Positions 53,022-62,395 of a stretch of DNA of 64,000 bases are shown one piece after another. A program made the position numbers and the translations under genes. The stretch comes from Dulcicalothrix desertica PCC 7102 (GTDB lineage: Bacteria > Cyanobacteriota > Cyanobacteriia > Cyanobacteriales > Nostocaceae): assembly GCF_003991905.1 (NCBI RefSeq), contig NZ_RSCL01000032.1, forward strand, positions 1 to 64,000, written 5' to 3'. The number at the start of each line of letters is the position of its first letter. Position 1 is the stretch's first letter. The notes beneath the pieces are model-generated. The model saw only the letters and a list, made by a program, of their open reading frames with translations. It had not been told where the DNA came from and made no database searches.

Positions 53022-56000
53022 ATGAATAAAACCACAGTTAGCTCAATTATCGCCATTTTAATTTTAGGGTCTTATAGTACGGCGCCTCGGTGTTTGGCTC
53101 AGATAGTTCCCGATAATACCATTCCTACACAGGTAACAACTAACGTTAATATCAATGGATTGCCAAGTGATGTTATTAATGGAGGTACTGTAAGAGGAAA
53201 TAACCTATTTCACAGCTTTAGTGAATTTAATATAAATGTGGGACGGGGTGCTTACTTTACAAACCCCAATGGTGTTACTAACATCCTCACTCGTGTTATA
53301 GGCGCCAACGCTTCAAATATAAATGGTACGCTTGGAGTATTAGGTAATGCTAATTTATTTTTATTAAACCCTAATGGGATAATTTTTGGTAGCAATGCAC
53401 GCTTAGAAATAAATGGTTCGTTTCTAGCATCAACAGCTAACAGCATTAATTTTGCCGACGGTACAAAATTCTCTTCTACAGATAAAGCTGCAAATCCACT
53501 TTTAAGCATTACTGCACCAATTGGTTTAAATTTAAATAATAATGCCACGATTAAAGTTAACGGTACGGGAAATGCAACAAGTCAAGGTTTAACTATTGTA
53601 CCAGGAAACACTTTAGCTTTAGTTGGTGGAAATATTAACTTGGATGGAGGGTTAATTACAGTACCATCTGGACGAGTAGAAATAGGCAGCGTTGAAAACG
53701 GAAACGTTAGTATTAATTCTATTGCCAAGGGTTGGAGTTTAGGGTACGACCAGGTAGATAAATTTGGAAATATTGATTTAGTCAACCGTGCGAATATATC
53801 TAACTTAGGTAGAGACTTACAAGCAAACGGCGCCGTACAAGTTCAAGGTAGTAATATAACCTTAAATGGGGGTTCGCAAATTGCTAGCTTAACCCCAAGC
53901 ACTCAACCAGGAGTAGATATAAACATTAAAGCAACTGAATCTTTAAATATTGGTGCTAGTGATAATACTCAACCAATCACTTCTCGAATTATCAGTACAT
54001 CTGCTCTAAATGCCTCAGCAACCGGTGGTAATATTTCAATAATTACACCCCAAATTAATATAACTGATGGCGGCAGACTTGAAACGGCGAGCTTTGGAAG
54101 AGGAAAAGCTGGAAATATAAATATTAAATCTAATACAATAAATATAAGTGGATTTACTACTAACCAAAGTCGAAACAATTTAGATAGGCTTGAAAATAGT
54201 GGAATTTATAGCGCAATTTTTGATGCTGGAGCAGGAGGAGACATCAATGTATCATCTCAAAAAATTACATTGCTGGATGGTGGTTTTATCAGTACCTTTG
54301 CTCGTCTAGGGGCAACTGGTGCTTCTGGAAATATAAATGTTGATGCAACAGAAAGTATTAGTAGCACAGGAACTAACCAAATAAATCCAACTTATAGTAG
54401 TGGTATTAATGCAATAAATTTTGGTACTGGTGTTAGTGGTAATATTCGTGTTTCAACCAAACAGTTAAACCTGCAACAAGGAGGAGCAGTTTTATCTTAT
54501 GCTTACGGAAGCGGAAAAGGTGCAAACATAGATATTAAAGCAAGTGAGTCAATTTATGCTAGAGATGACAACCCTTTATTAAAAGGTGTATCTAGCGGTA
54601 TAAATGCTTCTACTTTTGGAACTGCTAACGGTGGGGATATTTTCATTTCGACCGATAAATTACAGTTATTTGACGGCGCCGATATTAGTTCATTCTCATC
54701 TAATCAACCGCTTAGTAAAAGTTTACCGCTTAGATCTGGTTTTGGTAATGGTGGCAATATCACAGTTAATGCTAAAACAGTTGAAATAGTAGGAGTGAGT
54801 CCCTCAGCTCCTGACACCAATAGCGGTTTATTAAGTGTAACTTTTGGTTCCGGACGTAGCGGAGACCTGAAAGTAACTGCTCAACGCTTAACTATAAAAG
54901 ATGGTGCTTCGATATCAACAGGTGTACTAGCTGGAACTTTGAGCTTAGGAGTTCCTGCACCAGGAGCTGGTAAAGGTCAAGGTGGTAACTTAAGTATAGA
55001 TGTTGACGAAATTGAAGTACTCGGAACAAATAAGTTTATTTTTACACCTAGCAATATTGGAACAGGTTCTTCTGGTCAGGGTGCAGGAGGATATACCTTA
55101 GTTAATACCCGTAAGTTAACAATTAAAGATGGCGCCAGAGTTGGTTCAATTGCAGTTGCTACAGGTAATATAGGAGCGATACAAGTTAATGCTGATACTG
55201 TAAATCTATCTGGGGTAGGAACTAATGGGATGCCATCTGAAATTTCCTCGAATGCTCTTATTTATAGTGATGAAATACGAGCATTTTACTTTTTACCACC
55301 TGTACCAACTGGTAACACAGGTCAAGTTAATATAAATGCAAAAGACATACTTGTTAACGATGGCGCCAGAATTAGTGTTCAACATGATGGTACTGGAGAT
55401 GCAGGAAAAATAGACATTATAGCAGATACTTTAAAATTAGAACGTGGTAATATTCAAGCAACTTCAAACTCTGGAGAAGGTGGTGATATTAGTCTCCAAA
55501 CTAAATTATTACAAATGCAAAGTAATAGCACCATTACAGCCACAGCTAAAAATCAAGGCAATGGCGGAAATATTACAATTGATACACAATTATTTGTGCA
55601 GTTAGAAAACAGTGATGTTATCGCTCAAGCATCTGATGGTCGTGGTGGAAACATCAAAATTAATACTCAAGGACTTTTGGGTGGACAATTTAGTTCTGGA
55701 CTTACACCACAAAGTGATATTACAGCCAGTTCAGAGTTTGGTGTAAATGGTGTGGTAAATTTAAATGTTCCTCAAGCTGACATTACTCAAGGAATAAATA
55801 CTTTTACACTGAGTTTTGTAGATAACGAGACTAAAGTAACCAACACTTGTAGCACTGTGAACCAAAATAGGTTTACTATTTCCGGACGAGGTGGTTTTCC
55901 TGCGTCACCTATACAACCATTAGTAGGTGAAACTATTTGGCAAGATGTTCGTAGTAATGATAATTTTAGCTCTTATCCGACTAAGAGGTACACTTCTAAG

Positions 56001-56132
56001 GTAAATAATAATTTAGATTTAGTTGAAGCTCAAGGAATCGTAGTAGATAATAAAGGTGAAGTTGAGCTAGTCGCCAATGTTAGCTTACCTGCTTCCCATC
56101 AAAATTGGTACTCGGCGCCAAATTGTAAATAA
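53022..56132 (+). CDS. Filamentous-haemagglutinin-like exoprotein (TpsA of a two-partner secretion system)
   Basis: 1036 residues. The signal peptide (IIAILILGSYSTAPRCLAQ) ends near 27. The TPS domain (about 28-280) is diagnostic: NNLFHSFSEFNINVGRGAYF, ITRVIGANASNINGTLG, LFLLNPNGIIFGSNARLEI. A long beta-helix of repeated GGNI/DGG units follows (about 280-930), for example ITDGGRLETASFGRG and IKDGASISTGVLAG. It would be exported through a TpsB (ShlB/FhaC) pore; no TpsB is in the window. The C-terminus has one Cys and an N-rich tail. A fragment of a related gene lies at 6516-6647. Confidence 0.92.
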   Translation: MNKTTVSSIIAILILGSYSTAPRCLAQIVPDNTIPTQVTTNVNINGLPSDVINGGTVRGNNLFHSFSEFNINVGRGAYFTNPNGVTNILTRVIGANASNINGTLGVLGNANLFLLNPNGIIFGSNARLEINGSFLASTANSINFADGTKFSSTDKAANPLLSITAPIGLNLNNNATIKVNGTGNATSQGLTIVPGNTLALVGGNINLDGGLITVPSGRVEIGSVENGNVSINSIAKGWSLGYDQVDKFGNIDLVNRANISNLGRDLQANGAVQVQGSNITLNGGSQIASLTPSTQPGVDINIKATESLNIGASDNTQPITSRIISTSALNASATGGNISIITPQINITDGGRLETASFGRGKAGNINIKSNTINISGFTTNQSRNNLDRLENSGIYSAIFDAGAGGDINVSSQKITLLDGGFISTFARLGATGASGNINVDATESISSTGTNQINPTYSSGINAINFGTGVSGNIRVSTKQLNLQQGGAVLSYAYGSGKGANIDIKASESIYARDDNPLLKGVSSGINASTFGTANGGDIFISTDKLQLFDGADISSFSSNQPLSKSLPLRSGFGNGGNITVNAKTVEIVGVSPSAPDTNSGLLSVTFGSGRSGDLKVTAQRLTIKDGASISTGVLAGTLSLGVPAPGAGKGQGGNLSIDVDEIEVLGTNKFIFTPSNIGTGSSGQGAGGYTLVNTRKLTIKDGARVGSIAVATGNIGAIQVNADTVNLSGVGTNGMPSEISSNALIYSDEIRAFYFLPPVPTGNTGQVNINAKDILVNDGARISVQHDGTGDAGKIDIIADTLKLERGNIQATSNSGEGGDISLQTKLLQMQSNSTITATAKNQGNGGNITIDTQLFVQLENSDVIAQASDGRGGNIKINTQGLLGGQFSSGLTPQSDITASSEFGVNGVVNLNVPQADITQGINTFTLSFVDNETKVTNTCSTVNQNRFTISGRGGFPASPIQPLVGETIWQDVRSNDNFSSYPTKRYTSKVNNNLDLVEAQGIVVDNKGEVELVANVSLPASHQNWYSAPNCK

Positions 56133-56157
56133 CTAAAACCTATGCACCTCAAACCCT

Positions 56158-56940
56158 ATGCAACAGTCGAACTCTAGTTCTAGTCAAATTCTTTTACCCA
56201 TTGCAACTCTTGTAGCAATCATTGCTGCATTTGTTGTAAATGTATGGTCAAATATTTTTCCTTTAGGTGGACTTAGTATTGGAGAAATTTCTAATACTTT
56301 GTTCAAAGATGTTTTAATTATACCAGCAAATTATGCTTTTGCTATTTGGGGAGTAATTTATCTGGGTTTATTTGCCTTTGGAGTTTATCAAATTTTGCCT
56401 GCACAGCGAAATAATCCATATCTACGCAAAGCTGGATTATTTATTATCGTTGCTAGCATTGCTCAAAGCATATGGGTGTATTTATTTTTATCACGCATGT
56501 TTACCTTGTCAGTAGTGGCAATGCTTTTGATTTTGTTACCACTTATAGGCGCCGTTTTACAGCTAAAATTAGTAAACCCTGCAACTCGTAGCTACAAATG
56601 GTATGCGCGTATTCCCATCAGTATTTATCTGGGTTGGATAAGTGTTGCTACAATTGTCAATGTTGCTTCTGCGCTTGTTGCTTCAGGTTGGAATGGTGGA
56701 GGAATTTCTCCAACTACTTGGACTATTATTATGGTATTGATTGCTACTGGTTTAGCATCTATCATGACGACAAAATATCAAGATATTGCTTATACTGGAG
56801 TCACAATTTGGGCATTAATTGCCATTGCTATCAAGCATTCGAGTAATTTGGCTTTACTAACTGTAACAACATCCGGCGCCGTTGCACTCTTGATTTTAAT
56901 TGTTTTGGTTCTGCCTCGATTAAATACTCATCGTTTGTAA
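56158..56940 (+). CDS. TspO/MBR-like membrane protein
   Basis: 260 residues with about seven to eight membrane spans and no signal peptide cleavage. Motif IIPANYAFAIWGVIYLGLFA matches the TspO/MBR-related, tryptophan-containing group (ANYAFAIWGxIY), which in bacteria binds tetrapyrroles or benzodiazepine-type ligands and may affect light or stress signalling. It is longer than canonical TspO (about 160 residues). Its 3' end overlaps the convergent MscS gene by 21 bases. Confidence 0.72.
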   Translation: MQQSNSSSSQILLPIATLVAIIAAFVVNVWSNIFPLGGLSIGEISNTLFKDVLIIPANYAFAIWGVIYLGLFAFGVYQILPAQRNNPYLRKAGLFIIVASIAQSIWVYLFLSRMFTLSVVAMLLILLPLIGAVLQLKLVNPATRSYKWYARIPISIYLGWISVATIVNVASALVASGWNGGGISPTTWTIIMVLIATGLASIMTTKYQDIAYTGVTIWALIAIAIKHSSNLALLTVTTSGAVALLILIVLVLPRLNTHRL

Positions 56941-57969
56941 TTTATCTAAACCTTCTTTGATGTAAATATCTCTTGATGGGTTGGGAATCTCTATTTTTTC
57001 TGCTTGATATTTCTCGTGCAATTTTTTTATAAATATATGCTTTGCTAGGCGCCTGTCTAAAAATTCATTCAGCCGCATAAACACAGTTAAATTAATACTA
57101 TAATCACCTAACGTGTGATAACGAATGAATGGTTCATTTATAGTTAGTTCTGGTGCAATTTCTTGCATAACTTCAGTCGCAACAGCCAAAGTCACCCTTT
57201 CCACATGCTCCAAATTATTTGTATAACTTACCCCAATATCAATTGATAAAACAAGTTCTTTAACTGGTAAATGGTAGTTTGTAAAAATTACCGATGACAG
57301 CTTCGAGTTAGGAATAACTATTATATTATTATAAATATCTTTAATTGTTGTACTACGCCAATTAATATCTATTACATGACCTTCTTGACCAGTTTCGAGT
57401 TTTACATAATCTTCGGTTCTAAGCTGTTGTGAAATAATTAAATATAATCCTGCAAATAAATTTGACAAAGTATCTTGAACTGCTAAAGCGAGTGCTAAAC
57501 CTCCAACTCCCAAAGTCGTGAGAATTGGTGTAATTTCAACACCCACTGTTTGCAAAATTATTAATAGTCCAAGAATATATACAATAAATTTTACTAAATT
57601 AGATATAAGCGAAGCAGATACAACTTGTGATTTTTGTCCAAATAAAGTTACAAAACTGCTGCTAAGTCGAGCAAGAAATATAGTAATAGATAATAAAGCG
57701 ATAATTATTAAGATTGTTTCAATAACATGTGAAGCATCAGACTTTAATGATGAGGAAAGATGAGCAGCAAAACACCCAGCAAGTAAAAACCAGGTAAAAG
57801 CGAGATTATTCAGCGAATGAAGTAATATTATTTTTACTGTTAAAGGTTGTTCTTCCGCTTCAGTTTCAACGCTAACTAACTTAATTTGCCTATCAATAAA
57901 TTTTTCCAGAGCAAAACCAACAATTAATCCAATTAAAATAAAAGCACTTGGAACTGCAAATTGTGCCAT
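56920..57969 (-). CDS. Mechanosensitive ion channel, MscS family
   Basis: 349 residues. Four or so N-terminal spans (about 5-165), then the pore helix and MscS beta domain: ITPILTTLGVGGLALALAVQ DTLSNLFAGLYLI, GHVIDINWRSTTIKDIYNN, VIPNSKLSSVIFTN. The C-terminus ends REIFIKEGLDKL-like. Opens under osmotic downshock. Its tail overlaps the TspO-like gene by 21 bases on the opposite strand; both stop codons are clear. Confidence 0.88.
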   Translation of the reverse strand: MAQFAVPSAFILIGLIVGFALEKFIDRQIKLVSVETEAEEQPLTVKIILLHSLNNLAFTWFLLAGCFAAHLSSSLKSDASHVIETILIIIALLSITIFLARLSSSFVTLFGQKSQVVSASLISNLVKFIVYILGLLIILQTVGVEITPILTTLGVGGLALALAVQDTLSNLFAGLYLIISQQLRTEDYVKLETGQEGHVIDINWRSTTIKDIYNNIIVIPNSKLSSVIFTNYHLPVKELVLSIDIGVSYTNNLEHVERVTLAVATEVMQEIAPELTINEPFIRYHTLGDYSINLTVFMRLNEFLDRRLAKHIFIKKLHEKYQAEKIEIPNPSRDIYIKEGLDKLQTMSI

Positions 57970-58043
57970 AATTTGTATGAAAATATTAAAGAAATATATT
58001 TAATTTTAACACTGAGCTTAATTGAAAGTTTGTAACATCGATT

Positions 58044-58165
58044 AGAAACCGGGTTTCTTTAGAGAGATTTTGTATAAAACAGCAATTTTACGTAGAAACC
58101 CGGTTTCTTTATTTATATTTTGCAATAAACATCACAAGTTTGCATAGAAACCGGGTTTCTGGTTT
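58044..58165. repeat. Three AGAAACCGGGTTTCT palindromes
   Basis: Copies at about 58044-58058, 58095-58110 and 58147-58161, in the 200-base gap between the MscS promoter and the regulator's stop; the last is followed by a partial GGTTTCTTA duplication. Spacing is about 52 bases, so DNA or RNA structures of alternating pairing are possible. Confidence 0.8.
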
Positions 58166-58166
58166 C

Positions 58167-60329
58167 TTATAACAAACTTTGTCGTAACCTATGCATAAAA
58201 GCATCAACATTACAAGGCACATTAATATAATCGAGACATCCTAAGTCTAATGCAATTTCTACATGATTAGATTGAGTTGCTAACCACAATAGCTTTGTAC
58301 GTTGTGTAACTTTACAGCGTTTAAATTCTTTGAGTAAATCTAACCCATTTACAATGGGCAAATTATCTTCTAATAAAATAATTTTGCCGTATATACTAGG
58401 ATTATTTACTATTACTGAGATAGCACGCTGCCCATCCTGTATCCAATGAGTATGATAACCTCTTATTTCGAGGGCGCCCATTATTTTATGCGCGAATTCC
58501 GAGTCACGATGTAATAATATTACATCAAAAACTGGAAGTGGATGTGTCTTCAGCGGTTGCCAAGTAGCTGATAATACACGACATCCAGATATTTTGGCTT
58601 GCTCTAGAACCGATACAGCTTGTTTATAAAGAGATTGAATATTTTTACCGTCTTCGGGATATTGAACCACACCAGCACTAAAAGTATTAAATATTTGATT
58701 TTGATTGTCATTTTGATTATTTTCTGTATCAGATGTAGAAAATTTAATTTGTCTGAATAATTCTAATATTTCTGCTAACCAGTCTGTACCTTCACCACGA
58801 TTTGTACCGTACATGCCAATAATAAATTCGGCGCCGTTCCAACGTGAGACAACATCTTCACTTCGCAGTTCTTGACGTAAAATATGAGCTAACTTACGCA
58901 GCATTTGGTCGCCAAGTCGATGTCCATAATCACGGTTGATTTGAGATAATTTGTCTAATGTTACTACTGCTAAACAAAAAGGCTGTTGATACTGTGAAGC
59001 TAAATGTATAAACTTGTCTATATCTTGACTGGAACGGTGACGATTTGGTAGACCTGTTAAAGTATCTATTTCAGCTTGCTCACGTAATAAACGCGCACGC
59101 TCTAAACGATTGAATATACGAGTAATTAACTCCGGCGCCACTACAGGTTTACTTACATAATCATCACCACCTGCCGCAAACACATTTTGAATTGTTTCTG
59201 CGTCGCGTTGTCCTGTTAAAAATAAAATTGGTAGCCATGCCCATTTGGGATTATTACGTATAATTTGACATAACTCGATGCCATTTGTGTCAGGCATTTG
59301 CACATCAAGAACTAGTAAGTCGGGTACTACAGCATCTAATTCTTCCCAAAGTCGCTGTGGGTCGTTAAGAATTGTAACTTGTAATCCCCAAGGTTCTAAC
59401 AAAGTTCGCACTAAACGCGATACTAATTTATCGTCATCTACCACCATTACCTTTGCTTCAGGTTGTTTGGGAGGTTTAATATTTTGATTTAGAGATTGAT
59501 TATGATTATTGTATGTATTTAATATATTTGATTGAGTTGCAGATTGAACCAGACTGTGTAACACATCATTACGTGGTGTTGGACTGGATTCTGCTGTTAA
59601 GGTGTTAGTTGAGTTTGAGATGGGGATATTAATTTTACTCTTGTGTGCTTTTTGAAAAACAGGGTTGAGACGATACCCCATTCCATATACAGTTTCTATT
59701 AAATCGGAGGCGCCAACCGATTTAAGTTTTTGACGTAACCGTTTAATAAGTGCCCTTAATGTTTCTGAACTAGGTGGTTCATCTTCCAACGACCATAATT
59801 TATTTAGAATACTCGTTTGACTATGAATTTTTTGGCTATTTTGCATGAACAATTCCAGTAAGCCATATTCTTTTGCAGTCAAACTGAGTAAAATTTCCCC
59901 GTATCTTACCTCGCATTTACTCGGGTCTAGCTGTAAATCTCCCCACATCAACACAGGAGTTGCTGTGTTAGCTTTACGACGCAGCAATGCGCGGATGCGT
60001 GCTTCGAGTTCTGGTAGTGGTATCGACTTTACCGCATAATCATCGGCGCCTGCATCCAGACCAACTATCTTATCATCGCTAATACCCCTAGCCGTTAAAA
60101 GCATCACTGGAACTTGTAAACCCTTCGCGCGTAACTTGCGACAAAAGCTAATACCATCAAGTTTCGGTAACATGACATCCAAAACAATCAAATCATAATT
60201 AGCAGCTTCGATATAATCCCAACCTTCTATTCCATCAAAAGCAATGTCAACAACATAATTCTGCTCAACCAAATTAGCTTTAAGCAGTTCGGAAAATATT
60301 TCATCATCATCAACAAGCAGAATTCTCAT
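58167..60329 (-). CDS. Multi-domain response regulator: REC, OmpR-type DNA binding, REC, degenerate GGDEF, REC-like
   Basis: 720 residues. REC1 (about 1-120) has DDD and phospho-acceptor D51 in IVLDVMLPKLDG. A winged-helix Trans_reg_C domain (about 128-222) ends ETVYGMGYRLN. After an Asn/Ser-rich linker, REC2 (about 292-410) has D342 in LLVLDVQMPDTNG and the SKP Lys. A GGDEF-like domain (about 418-590) reads RWNGAEFIIGM, so GGDEF is NGAEF (498-502) and cyclase activity is unlikely. The terminal REC-like domain (about 600-720) has Glu 654 in ILLEDNLPIVNG where Asp is expected. It combines DNA binding with cyclic-di-GMP-style domains, perhaps as a signal integrator. Confidence 0.9.
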   Translation of the reverse strand: MRILLVDDDEIFSELLKANLVEQNYVVDIAFDGIEGWDYIEAANYDLIVLDVMLPKLDGISFCRKLRAKGLQVPVMLLTARGISDDKIVGLDAGADDYAVKSIPLPELEARIRALLRRKANTATPVLMWGDLQLDPSKCEVRYGEILLSLTAKEYGLLELFMQNSQKIHSQTSILNKLWSLEDEPPSSETLRALIKRLRQKLKSVGASDLIETVYGMGYRLNPVFQKAHKSKINIPISNSTNTLTAESSPTPRNDVLHSLVQSATQSNILNTYNNHNQSLNQNIKPPKQPEAKVMVVDDDKLVSRLVRTLLEPWGLQVTILNDPQRLWEELDAVVPDLLVLDVQMPDTNGIELCQIIRNNPKWAWLPILFLTGQRDAETIQNVFAAGGDDYVSKPVVAPELITRIFNRLERARLLREQAEIDTLTGLPNRHRSSQDIDKFIHLASQYQQPFCLAVVTLDKLSQINRDYGHRLGDQMLRKLAHILRQELRSEDVVSRWNGAEFIIGMYGTNRGEGTDWLAEILELFRQIKFSTSDTENNQNDNQNQIFNTFSAGVVQYPEDGKNIQSLYKQAVSVLEQAKISGCRVLSATWQPLKTHPLPVFDVILLHRDSEFAHKIMGALEIRGYHTHWIQDGQRAISVIVNNPSIYGKIILLEDNLPIVNGLDLLKEFKRCKVTQRTKLLWLATQSNHVEIALDLGCLDYINVPCNVDAFMHRLRQSLL

Positions 60330-60457
60330 TTGGTCTAATTAACTATCGATGCTTAATCACAGTGTTTCTAAGTAGCCTAAGCTAAAAATTATATTAAATC
60401 CACCGTAAAAACAAGGAAGTTTGTTAATGAGAATAATTCGATTTATCAACAAAAAAG

Positions 60458-60474
60458 CCCCCTTGTCAAGGGGG
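60458..60474 (-). terminator. Terminator of nurA
   Basis: CCCCCTT (60458-60464) and AAGGGGG (60468-60474) form a 7-bp GC-rich stem with a 3-base loop. On the minus strand it is followed by GCTTTTTTGTTG, directly after the nurA stop at 60495. Adjacent G runs (GGGGTTGGGGGGGTTGG) could also form quadruplex structures on the plus strand. Confidence 0.85.
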
Positions 60475-60494
60475 TTGGGGGGGTTGGGGGGATT

Positions 60495-61703
60495 TTAAGC
60501 AATACTTCCCCGCTTACGCGCTTCTTTATAGGAAGTTCCAACATTTCTCAACCCAGCTTTAATCATTTGGCGTTCTAAAACCGAGAAAAAGCGAGCTTTA
60601 TCGCCACCTTTAACAACAGCTTGGTTGTGCGCTTCTGCAATAGCGACAGGATAACCATAACCTTTTTGCACCTGAGCCAACATCAAACCTAGCGACTCAT
60701 CGAATAACTGTGTATCCTCAGCAACCCATCTAGGTATTTCAATTCGTGCAATTTCAGTACCAACGTGAACATAACAAAAATAAATTTGCTGGTCTTGGTA
60801 CAATTCAAGAATTCGAGCATTACTACGCCACAAAGGTCCACGCTGTCCAGGTTGAAGTTGAGTAGCCCAAAGGGTACTATCTCGTAATGGGTCGAATACT
60901 TTGCATGGAACCTTATCGTTTTGGTTAGGACAAAAACTCGCACAGTCTGGTACCGGATGAGTACAAGCAAGCAAACGTAAAAAGTTTACCCCCTCAACAT
61001 TACGCGAAGCGCTAAGATAACCCATCAAAGGAGCGCGACTAGCTTTCATTTGACCCCACGCTTCTAATATTGGCGGCAAAATATGTTCGCGTGCTTCCAA
61101 AGGTAACTGTTCTAAAAACCAATAAATAAGTGAACCATCAACCATTGCCAAAGTTGGAACGCGCGGGTTTAGCTGATTCAAAAGCGGAGTTTGCTCACCT
61201 ACAATTCCACAAGCTAACTCTGCCAAAACCATCGCTTCCGAAGCAGTACGACGATAACTCATCCATTCCTCGGTACGTATTCCCCACTTACGTGAAGCAT
61301 ACAAATCTTCGGGACGGTAAAACACTTCGGGTAAACTATCGAGGAGTGGATGTTTATTTTGTCCGTAATGTAAAACAACCCTTCCAATATTAAGAAGATA
61401 ACAGTAAGCGATTTCGTGATGATTCGGTGCTATTTGCGAACCATCAGTAGCAATAACAGTGTGTACCTTTGGTGGAACTGGAATCTCAACACGAGTATCA
61501 AGCGGTTCAATAGGAGTTGCATTTGCGAACACAATCCTATCTTTCCACTTATCTTGCTTCTCGACAAACTCCTCTTGGCGCCCTATTGCATCAACCAAAT
61601 ATTTAGAAGCTAACTCTAGACGCTTTTGACCTGCGACAGCTTCTTGCGTTAAATGCTGACTCAAACCTTGAATTTGACCCGCGAGTTTTGTTATATCAAG
61701 CAT
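60495..61703 (-). CDS. nurA: NurA domain nuclease
   Basis: 402 residues. NurA motifs: VIATDGSQIAPNHHEIAYCY near residue 84 (metal-binding Asp), LAMVDGSLIYWFLEQLP near 185 (second Asp), and the C-terminal GYPVAIAEAHNQAVVKGGDK (His). NurA is a 5'-3' nuclease that works with a HerA-type ATPase in archaeal double-strand break end resection; bacterial forms occur in cyanobacteria. No herA is in the window. It is flanked upstream by a heptamer repeat array. Confidence 0.85.
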   Translation of the reverse strand: MLDITKLAGQIQGLSQHLTQEAVAGQKRLELASKYLVDAIGRQEEFVEKQDKWKDRIVFANATPIEPLDTRVEIPVPPKVHTVIATDGSQIAPNHHEIAYCYLLNIGRVVLHYGQNKHPLLDSLPEVFYRPEDLYASRKWGIRTEEWMSYRRTASEAMVLAELACGIVGEQTPLLNQLNPRVPTLAMVDGSLIYWFLEQLPLEAREHILPPILEAWGQMKASRAPLMGYLSASRNVEGVNFLRLLACTHPVPDCASFCPNQNDKVPCKVFDPLRDSTLWATQLQPGQRGPLWRSNARILELYQDQQIYFCYVHVGTEIARIEIPRWVAEDTQLFDESLGLMLAQVQKGYGYPVAIAEAHNQAVVKGGDKARFFSVLERQMIKAGLRNVGTSYKEARKRGSIA

Positions 61704-61714
61704 AGAAATTAGTA

Positions 61715-61769
61715 AAAAGTGCTGAGTGCTGAGTAGAAGTAGAAAGTGCTGAGTGCTGAGTGCTGAGTT
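61715..61769. repeat. GTGCTGAGTGCTGAG heptamer array
   Basis: Six or so GTGCTGA/GAGTGCT units upstream of nurA, broken by GTAGAAGTAGAAA. Same family as 25340-25426 and 62359-62387. Confidence 0.75.
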
Positions 61770-61860
61770 TAAGAGGATGTTTTAAAAGTTAAAGAAATTA
61801 TAAATTGCCATTAGTCCAAAAGCGAAAAATCTGTATGTAATAACATATCGCGCTTACACC

Positions 61861-62277
61861 TTATAATGACTCCAAGTATTCACGAACAAATGCACTCTCT
61901 TCATTTTTAAGCAAATTCTTCGCTTCTGCAAGTACTTCGTCACCTATTTTTACTTCACCTAAAGCATAACTGATTGCCTCTAAAGCTGCATATCTTACTT
62001 CAGGTTCACGATTTTGTAACAAAACTTTAACTATTGAAGCTGCATTTTGTGAATATAAATTAATTTCTAAAAGAGGTTCGATAAGTCGTGCAATGGCTTG
62101 TAAACGAAATGAATCAAGCTTGGCTATACAGTAATGTAGTGTTTTAATATCTTCTTTTGATAAAGCTGCATGACCTTCAACTAGTGCGTCTCTAATTTCT
62201 TCAATTCTATCCTCAAACTCAGAAATATCAGTTATATCAAGACTCCTTTCAGTTAGGAGTGGCTTAGAATATCTCAT
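61861..62277 (-). CDS. Small HEAT/ARM-like helical repeat protein
   Basis: 138 residues, all-helical. DSFRLQAIARLIEPLLEIN, SIVKVLLQNREPEVRYAALE and AISYALGEVKIGDEVLAEAK look like HEAT-type repeats (about 55-130). An acidic helical start (SEFEDRIEEIRDALVEGHAA) precedes them. No signal peptide. Likely a protein-binding adaptor; partner unknown. Confidence 0.62.
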   Translation of the reverse strand: MRYSKPLLTERSLDITDISEFEDRIEEIRDALVEGHAALSKEDIKTLHYCIAKLDSFRLQAIARLIEPLLEINLYSQNAASIVKVLLQNREPEVRYAALEAISYALGEVKIGDEVLAEAKNLLKNEESAFVREYLESL

Positions 62278-62358
62278 TTTTCATTTATTTATAAATTTAT
62301 AAAAGGTTATTTTGTTACAAAACAAGAGTTAGGAGTAAAACACTTCACTCTTAACTCT

Positions 62359-62387
62359 TCCACTCAGCACTCAGCACTCAGCACTTT
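62359..62387. repeat. CAGCACTCAGCACT heptamer array
   Basis: Three to four CACTCAG units just downstream of the HAD gene, the inverse orientation of the 61715-61769 array. The two arrays flank the HEAT-like gene and could pair. Confidence 0.75.
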
Positions 62388-62395
62388 ACACTCTT

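Noticed and set aside
60475-60495. G-run as a quadruplex regulatory element
   Set aside because: It adjoins a good terminator and may be only low-complexity DNA; nothing shows a regulatory role.
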